A stretch of DNA of 64,000 nt from contig NZ_FMYZ01000005.1 in the NCBI RefSeq assembly GCF_900101625.1, positions 62,001-126,000 of the forward strand, written 5' to 3'. Positions 32,560 through 41,917 of the stretch are shown one piece after another. The notes beneath the pieces were generated by a model. It was given only the letters and a program-made list of their open reading frames with translations, was not told the origin of the DNA and made no database searches. The position numbers and the translations under genes were made by a program. This DNA is from Cupriavidus sp. YR651 (GTDB taxonomy: Bacteria > Pseudomonadota > Gammaproteobacteria > Burkholderiales > Burkholderiaceae). Every line of letters starts with the position of its first letter. Within the stretch, counting starts at the first letter, position 1.

Positions 32560-34815
32560 ATGGATCGCCGCACTTTTCTCAAGGGTTCGGGTGGGTTGGT
32601 GGTGTCGTTCACGCTGCCGGGACTGCTGGCCCCTGCCAGTGCCCGGGCGCTGACCGCCGTCGATGCCGCCGGACAGACCGTGACGAAGGCGTCCACGGTG
32701 AAGGGCCAGGTCGATGCCTGGCTGGCGATCGCGCCGGATGGCCGCGTGACGGTGTATAGCGGCAAGGTGGACCTGGGCACGGGCGCCCGCACGGCGCTGG
32801 CGCAGATGGTGGCCGAGGAACTCGACGTGCCATTCGGCAACGTCGACATGATCATGGGCGACACGCTGCTGACGCTGGATCAAGGCCAGACCGCCGGCAG
32901 CCTGACGATCCAGGACGGCGGCGGTACGCTGCGACGGGCGGCCGCCAGCGCGCGGCAGGCTCTGGTGTCGCGCGTCGCGGCGCAGTGGGCCGTCTCGCGG
33001 GAAGCGTTGACCGTCACCGACGGCGTCGTCGCCACGCGTGCCGGGGATCGCCGCATCGGCTATGGCGAACTCGTCGCCGGCAAGCCACTGGAGGTGGCGC
33101 TGGACCCCAAGGTGCCGCTGAAGGCGCCAGCAGACCGCAAGCTGGTCGGCAAGACCGTGGCGCGCGTCGATATCCCCGGCAAGGTCACCGGCCAGTTCAC
33201 CTTCATGCAAGACTTCAAACTGCCCGGCATGCTGCATGCGCGGGTCATCCGCCCGGCCGGACCCGGCGCGCGGCTGGTCAGCGTCGATGAGAACTCGATC
33301 CGCGACCTGCCCGGCGTGCGCATCGTCCGCAAGCAGGACTTCCTGGCCGTGCTGAGCCCGAGCGAATGGGGTGCGGTCAAGGCCGCGCGCCTGCTGAAGG
33401 TGCAGTGGGACGACCAACCGCACTTCCCTCCGCAGGACCAGATGTACACCTACTGGCGCGGGTTGCCGGTGAACAAGGTGGAAACCGCCGCCGACAAGGG
33501 CGACACCGCCACGGCGCTGGCCGGCGCCAGCAAGCGGCTCAAGGCGACCTACGAGTTTCCGCCGCATACGCACGGGTCGATCGGCCCCGCCTGCGCCGTG
33601 GCGGACTTCCGCGACGGCCAGTGCACGATCTGGTCGGCCGCGCAGTCCACTCACTCGCTGCAGGGGGAGATCGCTGTCACGCTTGGCCTCGACAAGGCAA
33701 GCGTCCGGCTGATCTATCTGGACGGCGCCGGCTGCTATGGCCGCAATGGCCACGAGGATTGCTCGGCCGATGCCGCGCTGGTCTCGCAACTGGCCGGCGC
33801 GCCGGTGCGCGTGCAATGGATGCGCGCCGACGAGCACGGCTGGGACCCCAAGAGCCCGCCGACCGCCATCGACCTCGAGGGCGGCCTGGACGCGCAGCAC
33901 CGTCCGCTGGCGTGGAAATCGGACTTCTACGTGGCGGCGCAGAAAGGCACCATCGAGGAATTTCCGCTGCTGGCGACGATCACGTCCGGTATTCCCCGCG
34001 CCTCCTACGTTACCGGCAATATCCAGAAGAACGCGGACATCCTCTACACATTGCCCAACGTCAGCACCAAGGTCCACAAGCTGACCGACAGCGCATTCCG
34101 CACGGCGCACCTGCGCTCGCCGGGCCGGCTGCAGAACGCCTTTGCCAACGAAGCCTTCTTCGACGAACTGGCCACCGCGGCCGGTGCGGACCCGCTGCAA
34201 TGGCGGCTGGATTACCTGCCCGATCCGCGCGCCCGCGCCGTGCTGGAGGACGTGGCCAGGCTGGCCGGCTGGAATGCGAAGACCGCCCGCGCGATACGCC
34301 GCAAGGGCGATCCGCGCGATGTGGTGCGCGGCCGTGGTCTGGCATTCGTCCGCTACGACAACGACCGGACTTACGTGGCCACCGTGCTGGAAGTGGCCGT
34401 CAACAAGAAGGATGGCCATATCCGCGTGACCGACGTCTGGTGCAGCCATGACTGCGGGCAGATCATCAACCCCGACGGCACACGCAACCAGATCGAAGGC
34501 GGCATCGTCCAGACCATCAGCCGCGTGCTGCTGGAGGAATTGCAGTTCGATGCGCATCGCGTGACGTCGCTCGACTGGGCCAGCTATCCGATCCTGCGCT
34601 TTCCCGACGTGCCCCGGATCACGGTCAGCCTGATCGACCGCCCCGAGGCGTCGCCCTGGGGCGCCGGGGAAATGGCGCCGGCGACGATCCCGGCCGCGAT
34701 CTCCAACGCGGTCTTCGCCGCCACGGGCGTGCGGCTGCGCTCGGTGCCGTTCCTCCCACCCAAGCTGCTGGCCGGGCTGAAGGCCGCGCCGGCAAAGGGG
34801 CGTGCGACGGCCTGA
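32560..34815 (+). CDS. Molybdopterin-binding large subunit of an aldehyde/N-heterocycle hydroxylase (IorB-like)
   Basis: 751 residues. Tat leader MDRRTFLKGSGGLVVSF, then two aldehyde-oxidase/xanthine-dehydrogenase Mo-binding regions as in isoquinoline 1-oxidoreductase beta subunits. Motifs include the Q-rich AAQSTHSLQGEIA, GAGCYGRNGHED (Mo-pterin loop) and near the C-terminus WGAGEMAPAT with the catalytic Glu704. It lacks an FAD subunit, so electrons should go to a cytochrome or other periplasmic acceptor, none of which is encoded beside it. Substrate could be an aldehyde or N-heterocycle. Confidence 0.9.
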   Translation: MDRRTFLKGSGGLVVSFTLPGLLAPASARALTAVDAAGQTVTKASTVKGQVDAWLAIAPDGRVTVYSGKVDLGTGARTALAQMVAEELDVPFGNVDMIMGDTLLTLDQGQTAGSLTIQDGGGTLRRAAASARQALVSRVAAQWAVSREALTVTDGVVATRAGDRRIGYGELVAGKPLEVALDPKVPLKAPADRKLVGKTVARVDIPGKVTGQFTFMQDFKLPGMLHARVIRPAGPGARLVSVDENSIRDLPGVRIVRKQDFLAVLSPSEWGAVKAARLLKVQWDDQPHFPPQDQMYTYWRGLPVNKVETAADKGDTATALAGASKRLKATYEFPPHTHGSIGPACAVADFRDGQCTIWSAAQSTHSLQGEIAVTLGLDKASVRLIYLDGAGCYGRNGHEDCSADAALVSQLAGAPVRVQWMRADEHGWDPKSPPTAIDLEGGLDAQHRPLAWKSDFYVAAQKGTIEEFPLLATITSGIPRASYVTGNIQKNADILYTLPNVSTKVHKLTDSAFRTAHLRSPGRLQNAFANEAFFDELATAAGADPLQWRLDYLPDPRARAVLEDVARLAGWNAKTARAIRRKGDPRDVVRGRGLAFVRYDNDRTYVATVLEVAVNKKDGHIRVTDVWCSHDCGQIINPDGTRNQIEGGIVQTISRVLLEELQFDAHRVTSLDWASYPILRFPDVPRITVSLIDRPEASPWGAGEMAPATIPAAISNAVFAATGVRLRSVPFLPPKLLAGLKAAPAKGRATA

Positions 34816-34897
34816 GCGGCGCGCGGACAGCGCTTATCGGAGTATTAGCGAGATCCAATTGGGAATCATGGGCGGGCGCGCCCACAATGCTTCGCAT

Positions 34898-34923
34898 AGG
34901 TGGCTTTGCCAGCCTTGCCACCT
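34898..34923 (+). promoter_or_regulatory. Leader hairpin before the Nramp-type transporter gene
   Basis: AGGTGGC / GCCACCT perfect 7-bp stem in the 5' leader, overlapping an upstream ATG at 34900 and ending 27 bp before the chosen start. Could be regulatory; no known metal riboswitch consensus recognised. Confidence 0.35.
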
Positions 34924-34950
34924 GTACGAGACATTTGCGCGCCCCGGACC

Positions 34951-36276
34951 ATGCCCCCGACCCTCGACACCCCCGCCCTGCCCGCTGCCTCGCCTGCCAC
35001 CGTCGGCGATGCTCCGGCGGCACGCGTCCCGCGTTCGCGCGCCGCCTTCCTGGGCGCCGGAGCGCTGGTGGCCGTGGGCTACATGGACCCGGGCAACTGG
35101 GCGACCGCCATCTCCGGCGGAGCCAGGTATGGCTACAGCCTGCTGGTCGTCGTCGCCACCGCCAGCCTGGTGGCAATCCTGCTCCAGTGGATCGCCGCGC
35201 GCCTGGGCGTGGTCACCGGGCGCGACCTGGCGCAACTGAGCCGCGAGCGGTTTTCGCGGCGCACCGTGGTGGCACTCTGGATCGCCAGCGAGATCGCGAT
35301 CATCGCCTGCGATGTCGCGGAAGTCGTCGGCAGTGCCGTGGCGCTGCAACTGCTGCTCCATGTGAACCTGTGGGTCGGCGTGCTGATGTCGGCCGTCGCC
35401 ACCGTGGCGATGCTGGCCGTCCAGCGTCACGGGCAGCGCACGATGGAAGCGATGGTGGCCGGGCTGATCCTGCTGGTGGCGCTGTGTTTTGTCGCGCAAC
35501 TGGCGATGGCCCAGCCCGACTGGGCCGCCGTGGCCGGCGGCTTCGCGCCGTCCCCGGAACTGGTGCGGAATGCCGGCATGGTGTGGCTCGCGGCGGGCAT
35601 CGTCGGCGCCACCGTAATGCCGCACAACCTTTACCTGCACTCGTCGCTGGTGCGCCGCCACGCGCCCCGGCAAGGCAGCGCCGGCACGCGTCGCCGGGCC
35701 ATGGTGCAAACGCTGCGCGGCGTCAATCTCGACACCTTCGGCTCGCTGGGTTTTGCTTTCCTGATTAACGCGGCGCTGCTGATCGTGGCCGCCGCCGTCT
35801 TCCACGCCAACGGCATCACCGAGGTCAGCGACCTGGCCGATGCCCATCGCCTGCTGGCCCCGCTGCTGCACTCGGACCTGGCCAGCCTGATGTTCGCCGT
35901 GGCGTTGCTGGCCTGCGGACTGAATTCCACGCTGACGGGCACACTCGCTGGCCAGGCGGTGATGGAAGGCTTCCTGAACCTGAAGATGTCGCGCGTGCGC
36001 CGCACACTGCTGACACGCGGGCTGGCCATCGTACCGGCGCTGCTGGCGGTCTGGCTGTTCGGCGAGCATGGGTCGGCCCAGTTGCTGGTGGCCAGCCAGG
36101 TGGTGTTGAGCCTGTCGCTGCCGCTGGCCGTGGTGCCGCTGATCCGCTTTGGTGCCGATCGCGGCCTGATGGGCGAATGGCGCGTACGCGGCGTGGCGCT
36201 GGCGCTGGCCTGGGCATCCGCCGGCCTGATCGTGCTGCTGAACGGCGCGCTGCTCTGGCAAGGCGCGATGGCCTGA
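34951..36276 (+). CDS. mntH: Nramp-family divalent metal (Mn2+/Fe2+) transporter
   Basis: 441 residues from ATG 34951; an ATG at 34900 is inside the leader hairpin. About 11 membrane helices. TM1 contains the metal-site motif YMDPGNWATAI (DPGN) and TM6 has VGATVMPHNLYLHSS (MPHN), both essential in Nramp proteins. Proton-coupled uptake of Mn2+, possibly Fe2+, into the cytoplasm. Stands alone after the hydroxylase genes. Confidence 0.92.
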   Translation: MPPTLDTPALPAASPATVGDAPAARVPRSRAAFLGAGALVAVGYMDPGNWATAISGGARYGYSLLVVVATASLVAILLQWIAARLGVVTGRDLAQLSRERFSRRTVVALWIASEIAIIACDVAEVVGSAVALQLLLHVNLWVGVLMSAVATVAMLAVQRHGQRTMEAMVAGLILLVALCFVAQLAMAQPDWAAVAGGFAPSPELVRNAGMVWLAAGIVGATVMPHNLYLHSSLVRRHAPRQGSAGTRRRAMVQTLRGVNLDTFGSLGFAFLINAALLIVAAAVFHANGITEVSDLADAHRLLAPLLHSDLASLMFAVALLACGLNSTLTGTLAGQAVMEGFLNLKMSRVRRTLLTRGLAIVPALLAVWLFGEHGSAQLLVASQVVLSLSLPLAVVPLIRFGADRGLMGEWRVRGVALALAWASAGLIVLLNGALLWQGAMA

Positions 36277-36300
36277 CGGGGGGCATCTCCGCCGGCGCGC

Positions 36301-37131
36301 CTACACCACAGGCTCAAGCTTGCGGTACTGGTTGTAGTGGCGGATGGCGCGATGCGGGTCGCCCAGTTCCTCGTGCAGCCGCGCGGCGTTGTAGTGCGCA
36401 TCGGCAAAGTCCGGGGCCTGGTCGATGCACGCGTGGTAGCTCGCCAGCGCCTCGCGTCTGGCGCCAGCATCCTCCAGTGCGACGCCAAGGTTGAAATGCA
36501 GCATGGGCTGCGTCGGCAGGTGTTCCAGCGCCACGCGGTAGCGCGTCACGGCCTCGTCGAATCGCCCCTGCTCGCACAACAGGCAACCCAGATTCAGCCA
36601 CGCATCGAGGTAGTCGGGCGCAGCCGTCACCGCGCGCTGGTAAGCCGCCTCCGCGCCGGCCGGATCGGTCGGCTCCAGCGACACGGCGTGGTCGAACCAC
36701 GTGACGGGGTCGTCCGGCGGCGCCTGCTTGCGTGGCCGACGCAGATCGACGACGGCACCGCTGCCCGCCGCGTCATCGCTGCCGGCCGCGTCCAGGTCCA
36801 GCACGAACTGCCCGGTATCGACATGCCAGCGCCCCTGCCGGTCGTGGACCGTGACGTCGCCACCGACGGCGGTCACACGCAGGCCAGTCGGCGGGCGCCC
36901 CTCGCCCAGTCCCTGCAAGCGCCTGAGCGACCGCGTGATATGACGTGTGGGAATGCGCGACTCTCGCAATGACTGCGCCGTGCGCAGCAGCACGATGTCC
37001 TGGAACGAAAACCGGTACTCATGCCGCGTGCCGCGCCGGGGAGCGATGACGCCCGCCGCGATCATCGCGGTCACCACGGTACGCGGGATGCCAAGCAGCG
37101 CCTGAACATCCCGCATGGAATAGGCTTCCAT
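36301..37131 (-). CDS. MerR-type HTH protein fused to TPR repeats
   Basis: 276 residues. N-terminal MerR winged helix (MRDVQALLGIPRTVVTAMIAAGVIAPRRGTRHEYRFSFQDIVLLR, ~6-50), a middle linker with a short beta-rich part (~85-125), and a C-terminal TPR block (~140-270; repeats such as YLDAWLNLGCLLCEQGRFDEAVTRY and HFNLGVALEDAGARREAL). It is 23 bp downstream of the Ku gene on the same strand and so probably in its operon. The usual MerR ligand-binding helix is replaced by TPR, suggesting control by a protein partner. Confidence 0.82.
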   Translation of the reverse strand: MEAYSMRDVQALLGIPRTVVTAMIAAGVIAPRRGTRHEYRFSFQDIVLLRTAQSLRESRIPTRHITRSLRRLQGLGEGRPPTGLRVTAVGGDVTVHDRQGRWHVDTGQFVLDLDAAGSDDAAGSGAVVDLRRPRKQAPPDDPVTWFDHAVSLEPTDPAGAEAAYQRAVTAAPDYLDAWLNLGCLLCEQGRFDEAVTRYRVALEHLPTQPMLHFNLGVALEDAGARREALASYHACIDQAPDFADAHYNAARLHEELGDPHRAIRHYNQYRKLEPVV

Positions 37132-37154
37132 TGTCGCGCCAGTCCCCTTGCCTG

Positions 37155-38054
37155 CTATTTGCGCGCCGCGCGCCGGGGCGCCTCGGCCACCGTCGCCGCC
37201 GCCCGCTTGGCGGTCTTGCGTGGCGCGGGCTCCGCCGTGGACTTGGCGGCGGTCTTGCCGGCCGCCGGCTGCCGCTTGTTGGCGCCGATGCTCTTGCGCA
37301 GCGCCTCCATCAGGTCGATCACTTCGCCGCCTGTTGCCGGCGGGGCTTCAGCGGCCACGGTGATCTTCTTGCCGGCGATCTTCTTGTCGATCTGCGCCAG
37401 GATCCGCTGCTTCTCCTCGTCCGTGTAGGCCGACGCGTCATACCCCTTCACCGAGTTCTGCTCGATCAACTGCTGCGCCAGCGCCAGTTCGGCCGGCAGC
37501 ACGTCCGTGCGTTCCACATGCAGGTCCGCCATGTCGCGCACCTCGTCCGCATAGAGCAGTTGCTGCAGGATCAGGCCGTCGTCGCCCACGCGGATCTGCA
37601 CCATGTACTGCTTGCCCTTCCACGACCACTTGGCCAGCGCGCAGGTCTTCGTCTTGCGCATGGCCTCCGACAGCAAGTTGTAGGGCTTGGCGCCGCGCTT
37701 GTCCGGCCCCAGGTAGTAGGCCTTGTCGTAGTAAATGGGATCGATGGCGCCGGCCGGCATGAAGGACACGATGTCGATGGTCTGCTCGGCCGCCTCTTCC
37801 AGCGCCTTCAGCTCGTCGGGGTCGAAGGTCACGTAGCGGTCCTTGTCGAACTCGTAGCCCTTGACCATGTCGGCCCGTTCCACGACCACGTCTTCCCTCA
37901 GGCAGATGTACTGCTGACGCAGGCGCGATCCGCAGCCCTTGTGCAACAGGTTAAAGCTGATCGCGGACTTGCTCTCGGTGGCCGAGTAGACCTTCACCGG
38001 GATGGAAACGAGCCCGAAGCTGATGGATAGCGAGGCGATGGAACGTGCGGCCAT
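37155..38054 (-). CDS. ku: Ku protein, non-homologous end joining
   Basis: 299 residues from ATG 38054 (GGAGGT 7 bp upstream). Starts MAARSIASLSISFGLVSIPVKVYSATE, the invariant bacterial Ku N-terminus; the beta-barrel ring domain fills ~1-255 and contains QYICLREDVVVERADMVKGYEFDKDRYV. A Lys/Ala/Pro-rich tail (GKTAAKSTAEPAPRKTAKRA) is the usual DNA-binding extension. Ku encircles double-strand ends and recruits LigD; no ligD is in the window. The MerR-TPR gene follows closely. Confidence 0.95.
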   Translation of the reverse strand: MAARSIASLSISFGLVSIPVKVYSATESKSAISFNLLHKGCGSRLRQQYICLREDVVVERADMVKGYEFDKDRYVTFDPDELKALEEAAEQTIDIVSFMPAGAIDPIYYDKAYYLGPDKRGAKPYNLLSEAMRKTKTCALAKWSWKGKQYMVQIRVGDDGLILQQLLYADEVRDMADLHVERTDVLPAELALAQQLIEQNSVKGYDASAYTDEEKQRILAQIDKKIAGKKITVAAEAPPATGGEVIDLMEALRKSIGANKRQPAAGKTAAKSTAEPAPRKTAKRAAATVAEAPRRAARK

Positions 38055-38225
38055 GGCGCATACCTCCGGTGAAGCACCTGTCATTCTGGCCAGTCTAGTC
38101 CGCCACGCCCGATCAGTTCCAGCCGCCAACAGTGCAAGTGCCGGAGGGGCCGCGCCAGCGCCGGCGTTGTGCCGATTGGGCGACTCGGACAGACAGGGCA
38201 CGCCATTGCTAACCGCCGGCAAACA

Positions 38226-39212
38226 TCATGCGCCGGCCGGCGCCCCGCCCGCGCGTTGCGCGCGATGCTGCCGCCGATACGCGCCGGGGCCGATCCCGAA
38301 ATGCTGTGTGAAGACGCGACCGAACGCCGCTTGCGAGGCATAGCCGCATTGCTCGCCGACTGCGGCGGCTGACAGCCCGTCCTGGCGCAGCAGCCGCGCG
38401 GCGCGCTCCATGCGCAGCGTGGTCACCAGCTCCAGCGGCGTGATGCCGCCGAGCTGGGCAAAGCGCCGCGCCAGCGTGGCACGCGAGACATTGCAGACCT
38501 CGGCCAGACTGTCGACCGTCCACGGCGCCTCCGGCGCTCGCACCACGGCCTCGACCGCGCGCGCCATGCGTGCGTCGGCCATCAGTGCGATCAGGCTGTG
38601 CGCCACGCCACCGCGCGCGATCAACGTGCGCAACAGCACGGTAAACAACGTGGTGGACAGATCCGCGACGATCGCCGCCCCGCCCGGCCGTGGACGGTCC
38701 GTCTCCGCGTGCATCATGCCGATCAACCCGCGCAACCAGCCGCCATCGTTGCCATCGTTCTGATCGTTGCCATCGTTGCTTGCGACTGACGGGTCCGGAT
38801 CGGCCGTCGGAATGCACAGCACTTCCGGCAGCGTGCGCAGGAGGATGTCCGCGGCACTGCCCAGCACGAAGGTGCCACACAGGATGTCCAGCGGCGCGGC
38901 CGCGCCAGGAACGGTGACTTCCGTCACCACGCCATTGAAATGGCGCGATTCCGTGACGCGCCGCTTGCTCGCATGTCGCCCGGTCAGCGTATGGGCCGCA
39001 CCGTGCGGAAACAGCAGCACGTCGCCCGCCGACACCCGCAGGCGATCCTTGCCCACGGTGACTTCGGCTTGCCCGTCCAGAACGACGTGATATGGGATAT
39101 GGCCCGGCGCGGCCTGCGCATTGAACGCCGACCACGCGCCAGCCACGCGGCAATGCAGATCCACGGTGCCTGACGGCGCCAGCAGGCGGACCAGTTCACT
39201 CAGGCTGTCCAT
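38226..39212 (-). CDS. AraC-family transcriptional regulator with cupin sensor
   Basis: 328 residues. N-terminal cupin_6-type domain (YHVVLDGQAEVTVGKDRLRVSAGDVLLFPHGAAH), then an Asn/Asp/Gly-rich insert (SNDGNDQNDGNDGG, ~143-156) encoded by short DNA repeats, and two C-terminal HTH motifs (VDSLAEVCNVSRATLARRFAQLGGITPLELV; AVGEQCGYASQAAFGRVFTQHFG). Divergent from an AhpD-like gene 169 bp away, its probable target, a pairing common for this AraC subclass. Confidence 0.9.
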   Translation of the reverse strand: MDSLSELVRLLAPSGTVDLHCRVAGAWSAFNAQAAPGHIPYHVVLDGQAEVTVGKDRLRVSAGDVLLFPHGAAHTLTGRHASKRRVTESRHFNGVVTEVTVPGAAAPLDILCGTFVLGSAADILLRTLPEVLCIPTADPDPSVASNDGNDQNDGNDGGWLRGLIGMMHAETDRPRPGGAAIVADLSTTLFTVLLRTLIARGGVAHSLIALMADARMARAVEAVVRAPEAPWTVDSLAEVCNVSRATLARRFAQLGGITPLELVTTLRMERAARLLRQDGLSAAAVGEQCGYASQAAFGRVFTQHFGIGPGAYRRQHRAQRAGGAPAGA

Positions 39213-39381
39213 ACGCTATCCATGAGTCACCCTTGCGTGGAAATAGAGTTGAGACGAATAAGCAAAAACATGAACCTATTCTAGTCAATACGTATCGCCT
39301 CCACACCTACCATTGAGTCCAAGGAAGCGCCACACACTCACCGGCGAATCCGCTAACCGGAACCCCCAAGGAGATACGATC

Positions 39382-39921
39382 ATGACCACCCGCCTGCACA
39401 CCATCGCCATCGAAGACGCCACCGGCCAGACCGCCGAGCTGTTCGGCGCCATCCGCAAGGCCGTCGGCAAGGTACCGAACGCCTACGCAACCATCGGCAG
39501 CAATGCCCCCGCCGTACTGGCCCAGGCGCTGCAAACCGGCCAGGTGCTGAAGAGCGGCACACTGTCGGCACGCGAACTCGAGGCCATCAACCTGTCCGTG
39601 AGCCAGGCCACCCAGTGTGACTATTGTCTGGCGGCCCATACGCTGATGGCCAAGGGGGCTGGCTATACCACCGAGCAGACCCGCCAGTTGCGCCAGGGCA
39701 ACTATCCGGAAGACGCGAAGATCGATGCGTTGACGCGGTTTGCCGTGGAACTGGTGACCACGCGGGGCACGTTGCCGGCCAGCAGCGTGGATGGCCTGAA
39801 GGCGGCCGGCTACACGGACCGTCAGGTTGTCGAGGCCGTCCAGGCGATCAGCGCGATCCTGTTCACGAACATGATCAACCGCGTCAACGACACGACGCTG
39901 GACTTCCCTGCGGTCAACTGA
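39382..39921 (+). CDS. Carboxymuconolactone decarboxylase family (AhpD-like) protein
   Basis: 179 residues from ATG 39382 (AAGGAGATACGATC). The conserved CDYCLAAHT motif (QCDYC, ~73-76) supplies the redox CxxC and His of the AhpD-like group. Likely an alkylhydroperoxidase-type thiol enzyme rather than a lactone decarboxylase. Controlled by the divergent AraC. Two shorter relatives lie at 60.2 and 61.3 kb. Confidence 0.9.
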   Translation: MTTRLHTIAIEDATGQTAELFGAIRKAVGKVPNAYATIGSNAPAVLAQALQTGQVLKSGTLSARELEAINLSVSQATQCDYCLAAHTLMAKGAGYTTEQTRQLRQGNYPEDAKIDALTRFAVELVTTRGTLPASSVDGLKAAGYTDRQVVEAVQAISAILFTNMINRVNDTTLDFPAVN

Positions 39922-40396
39922 GGCCGCGCACCGGAGCGCTACACCGCCACGTGCAGGGTGTTCCGGCGATCTCGAAAACTGCAACCCGTTGCCGACGCTG
40001 CAGCGCCCCGACCGGCGCGCGGCGTCGATTTGCATTGGGATGCTCGATTATTTCTGCCATACCGGCCGGATTTCGTACTGCGCGGCAGTTTTAGTCTTTG
40101 CAATGCATTCCTTCTACATCGACAAACAACAAAATTGAATTCTCAATCTGCGCAGAATTTGCCAGACTGGTGTCCGACGATCGTCCGAGCCAGATGAAGG
40201 ACGATGGATGAGCAGTGGATTCACCGTGGGAGTCCGGGGCGTTGCGGATGATGATGCGTGACGAGCGCGACGGGCGGGACGAAAGCGGCTCCGCCAAACG
40301 GCCCCGCCAAAGTGATTCGGGTGGCAGGACGCCCCAAGGTGTCTTGACACTTTCTGACTTATCAAATAGTTTTCAGTGCAACACAAGGAAACGGCA
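39922..40396. other. 475-bp intergenic region without gene
   Basis: No convincing ORF. The middle (40.1 kb) is AT-richer than its surroundings. The right end has a possible promoter for the MarR gene: TTGACA at 40344-40349, with a weak -10 region 17 bp later. Confidence 0.5.
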
Positions 40397-40837
40397 GTGA
40401 AGCACTACACACGAGACAACTTTCAGCTCACACAGAGCATCGGCTTCCATCTCAACAAGGCACGCAACAGCCTGCTGATGGAAATGGATTCGGCGCTGCG
40501 CCCGCTCGACATCAACGGTCAGCAGATGGGCATCCTGCTCTCCCTGACACGTGGCGTGGCGAGCACACCGTTCGAGATCAGCAAGCTGCTCGGGATCGAC
40601 AGTGGCCTGATGACCCGCATGCTCGACAAGCTTGAGGAAAAAGGCCTCCTCGAGCGCAGCCGCAGCATCGATGACCGCCGGGTGGTCAATCTGACGCTGA
40701 CCGAAAAAGGCAAGGCCGTCGCCGCCCAGATCCCCGAAATTGCGCCGGAAGTGCTGAATCAGCGGCTGAAGGAGTTTTCCGAGGCGGAATTCCTGGAATT
40801 CCGCCGGCTCCTGCAGAAATTCGTCTCGACGCGCTAA
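40397..40837 (+). CDS. MarR-family transcriptional regulator
   Basis: 146 residues from GTG 40397, which has AAGGA at proper spacing; a GTG at 40376 has none. Winged-helix core FEISKLLGIDSGLMTRMLDKLEEKGLLERSRSIDDRRVVNLTLTEKG with the DDRR wing. Ends in a clean rho-independent terminator. No obvious partner gene; it may control genes elsewhere, for example an efflux system. Confidence 0.88.
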   Translation: MKHYTRDNFQLTQSIGFHLNKARNSLLMEMDSALRPLDINGQQMGILLSLTRGVASTPFEISKLLGIDSGLMTRMLDKLEEKGLLERSRSIDDRRVVNLTLTEKGKAVAAQIPEIAPEVLNQRLKEFSEAEFLEFRRLLQKFVSTR

Positions 40838-40850
40838 GAGGCACTGCACC

Positions 40851-40874
40851 GCCACCGTCACCGGTGGCTTTTTT
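40851..40874 (+). terminator. Rho-independent terminator after MarR gene
   Basis: GCCACCG, loop TCAC, CGGTGGC, then six Ts. Confidence 0.92.
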
Positions 40875-40898
40875 GTGCCATCGCCGCGGCTGGCGTTG

Positions 40899-41822
40899 TC
40901 AGAAGCGCACCTCGGCACCCTGGACCAGGCGCTTGGCCAGTCTCGGCTGGCTGAGTTGATCGAGCCACCATTGCAGGGCCCGGCCATCGTTGTCCCCCCG
41001 CCAGCCCAGATAGAGCACATTAGGCTCGCGCGGATCCACCGTCTTCTTTTCCACAAGCTCGCCCTTGGCCAGCAGTCCGGCCACCCGCTGCCGTGGCAGC
41101 CAGCCGACGCCCAGTCCTTCGCGCTGCGCGAGGATCTTGGCCCGCATGCTGGGTACCGCCAGCGCGGCCTGCCCGCCCACCACGCCATAGCCGCGTGCCG
41201 CCGTCTGGCGCGAGGTGTCCGCCACGACCACGGCGCGATGTTCAGCGATCTGGTCGCGCGTCAGCGGCGTCTTGACCGCCGCCAGCGGATGGCGCGGCGA
41301 CACCGCGAATACCCACTCCATCACCCCCAGCTCGGCCCAGCGCAGATCGGGCATACCGGGCGGTTCGTTAGTCGCGCCGATCACCAGGTCGGCGCGACCG
41401 TCGCGGAGCGCTTCCCAGGTGCCACCGAGCACTTCCGTCGTGAGACGCAGCGCGACGCCCGATTTCAGGCCGTCGAAGGTACGGATAACGGGCAACAGCA
41501 GCTCGAATTCGAGCAGTTCGTCGGAGACGATCCAGAGCCGGTCTTCCCAGCCGCTCGCGATCTGGCGCACGCGTTGCGTCATGCGCGACACATCCACCAT
41601 GAGGCGCGCCGCCTCCTGCGCAAGCAGCCGGCCGGCCGGCGTGAGCTGGAGCCGGTAGCGGCGCCGGTCGAACAGCAAGGCATCGAAGCGCGATTCCAGC
41701 TGACGGGCGGCGTGGGATACCGTTGACGGCGCCTTGCCCAGCCGCGCGGCCGCCCGGGACAAACTGCCGCTCTCCCGGATGGCTTCCAGCAACGCCAGTT
41801 CGTCCTCGCTCAACATGTTCAA
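40899..41822 (-). CDS. LysR-family transcriptional regulator
   Basis: 307 residues. HTH at ~5-65 (LLEAIRESGSLSRAAARLGKAPSTVSHAARQLESRF) and a substrate-binding domain with the Trp-rich C-terminus GWRGDNDGRALQWWLDQL. Divergent, 95 bp, from the glutathionyl-hydroquinone reductase gene, which is its likely target. Confidence 0.9.
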   Translation of the reverse strand: MNMLSEDELALLEAIRESGSLSRAAARLGKAPSTVSHAARQLESRFDALLFDRRRYRLQLTPAGRLLAQEAARLMVDVSRMTQRVRQIASGWEDRLWIVSDELLEFELLLPVIRTFDGLKSGVALRLTTEVLGGTWEALRDGRADLVIGATNEPPGMPDLRWAELGVMEWVFAVSPRHPLAAVKTPLTRDQIAEHRAVVVADTSRQTAARGYGVVGGQAALAVPSMRAKILAQREGLGVGWLPRQRVAGLLAKGELVEKKTVDPREPNVLYLGWRGDNDGRALQWWLDQLSQPRLAKRLVQGAEVRF

Positions 41823-41917
41823 TCCTGTCGAATGTCTTGGTCAGCAGAATCGTACGGCAGGCGGTCGCGGATCGTCCACACTGGCGCTATCTGATTTCAC
41901 ATCGCCAAGGATGCATC

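Noticed and set aside
32059..34557. 832-codon minus-strand ORF opposite the molybdenum hydroxylase
   Set aside because: Same shadow pattern; no recognisable motif or ribosome site.
39958..40386. Small ORFs of 79 and 90 codons in the 39.9-40.4 kb spacer
   Set aside because: No ribosome sites, no family resemblance, opposite strands overlapping each other.
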